From an uncultured Bacteroidota bacterium (GTDB taxonomy: Bacteria; Bacteroidota; Bacteroidia; Flavobacteriales_F; PHOS-HE28): DNA of 39,326 nt. The number at the start of each line of letters is the position of its first letter. Positions within the stretch are counted from its first letter, which is position 1. Positions 39,303-39,326 of this stretch are shown piece after piece. The notes beneath the pieces were generated by a model. It worked only from the letters and a program-made list of their open reading frames with translations, was not told where the DNA came from and did no database searches. Both the position numbers and the translations under genes were made by a program. The DNA is taken from NCBI GenBank assembly GCA_902826215.1, contig CADEDY010000018.1:1-39326 (forward strand). The letters run 5' to 3'.

Positions 39303-39326
39303 ATCTTGAATGGATCGTACAGGGAT

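Noticed and set aside
1..39326. CRISPR arrays, tRNA or rRNA genes, insertion sequences, prophage
   Set aside because: No regularly spaced direct repeats, cloverleaf-like segments, rRNA stretches, transposases, integrases or phage structural genes were seen on either strand.

Overview
The window is chromosomal DNA of a GC-rich member of the Bacteroidota, most likely an uncultured Flavobacteriales lineage. The evidence is a type IX secretion (Por) sorting domain, many secreted proteins with TonB_C, TPR, MORN_2 and DUF3857 domains, a FISUMP-family protein, a WbqC-family protein, a TPR-type sensor kinase with its LuxR-type regulator, and promoter-like TAntTTcG elements just upstream of several genes. 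I see no tRNA, rRNA, CRISPR array, transposase or phage gene. Composition was judged by eye.

Layout. (1) 1-9500, mostly minus strand: the 5' two thirds of an acyl-CoA carboxylase carboxyltransferase gene (methylcrotonyl-CoA carboxylase beta type), then a cluster of related secreted proteins ending in TonB_C or TonB_C-like domains. Degenerate copies of the first codons of the carboxylase gene recur in front of these genes, with a family of intergenic CTGATC-rich repeats. The stretch also holds a DUF1801 gene and a broken second copy of it. (2) 9591-12685: a lipoprotein, a DUF1624/HGSNAT-like membrane acyltransferase, a SpoIIAA/STAS-like protein and an NADPH-dependent FMN reductase. (3) 12783-21842, minus strand: a tightly packed five-gene operon of two secreted TPR proteins, a 1111-residue MORN-repeat protein and two DUF3857/transglutaminase-like proteins. 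(4) 22158-28363: FISUMP and WbqC genes, an NlpE-like lipoprotein, a three-gene operon with two secreted beta-propellers, and an outer-membrane barrel. (5) 28435-33382: core genes mnmE, type II NADH dehydrogenase, an MFS exporter and sucD. (6) 33471 to the end, plus strand: a response regulator, a small unknown gene, a TPR sensor histidine kinase and three secreted-protein genes, the last interrupted at a 13-G tract.

Three things stand out. First, the 5' end of a housekeeping carboxylase gene has been copied several times ahead of a family of secreted proteins, in one case fused in frame and in another ending in an ATGA overlap with the downstream gene. Second, a motif close to ACGGTTTTCCGGTATTG lies upstream of the response-regulator gene and of three secreted-protein genes, at a nearly fixed distance from a -7-like element, which suggests a local regulon. 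Third, the TPR/TPR/MORN/DUF3857/DUF3857 operon is an export-directed gene set whose function I cannot name.
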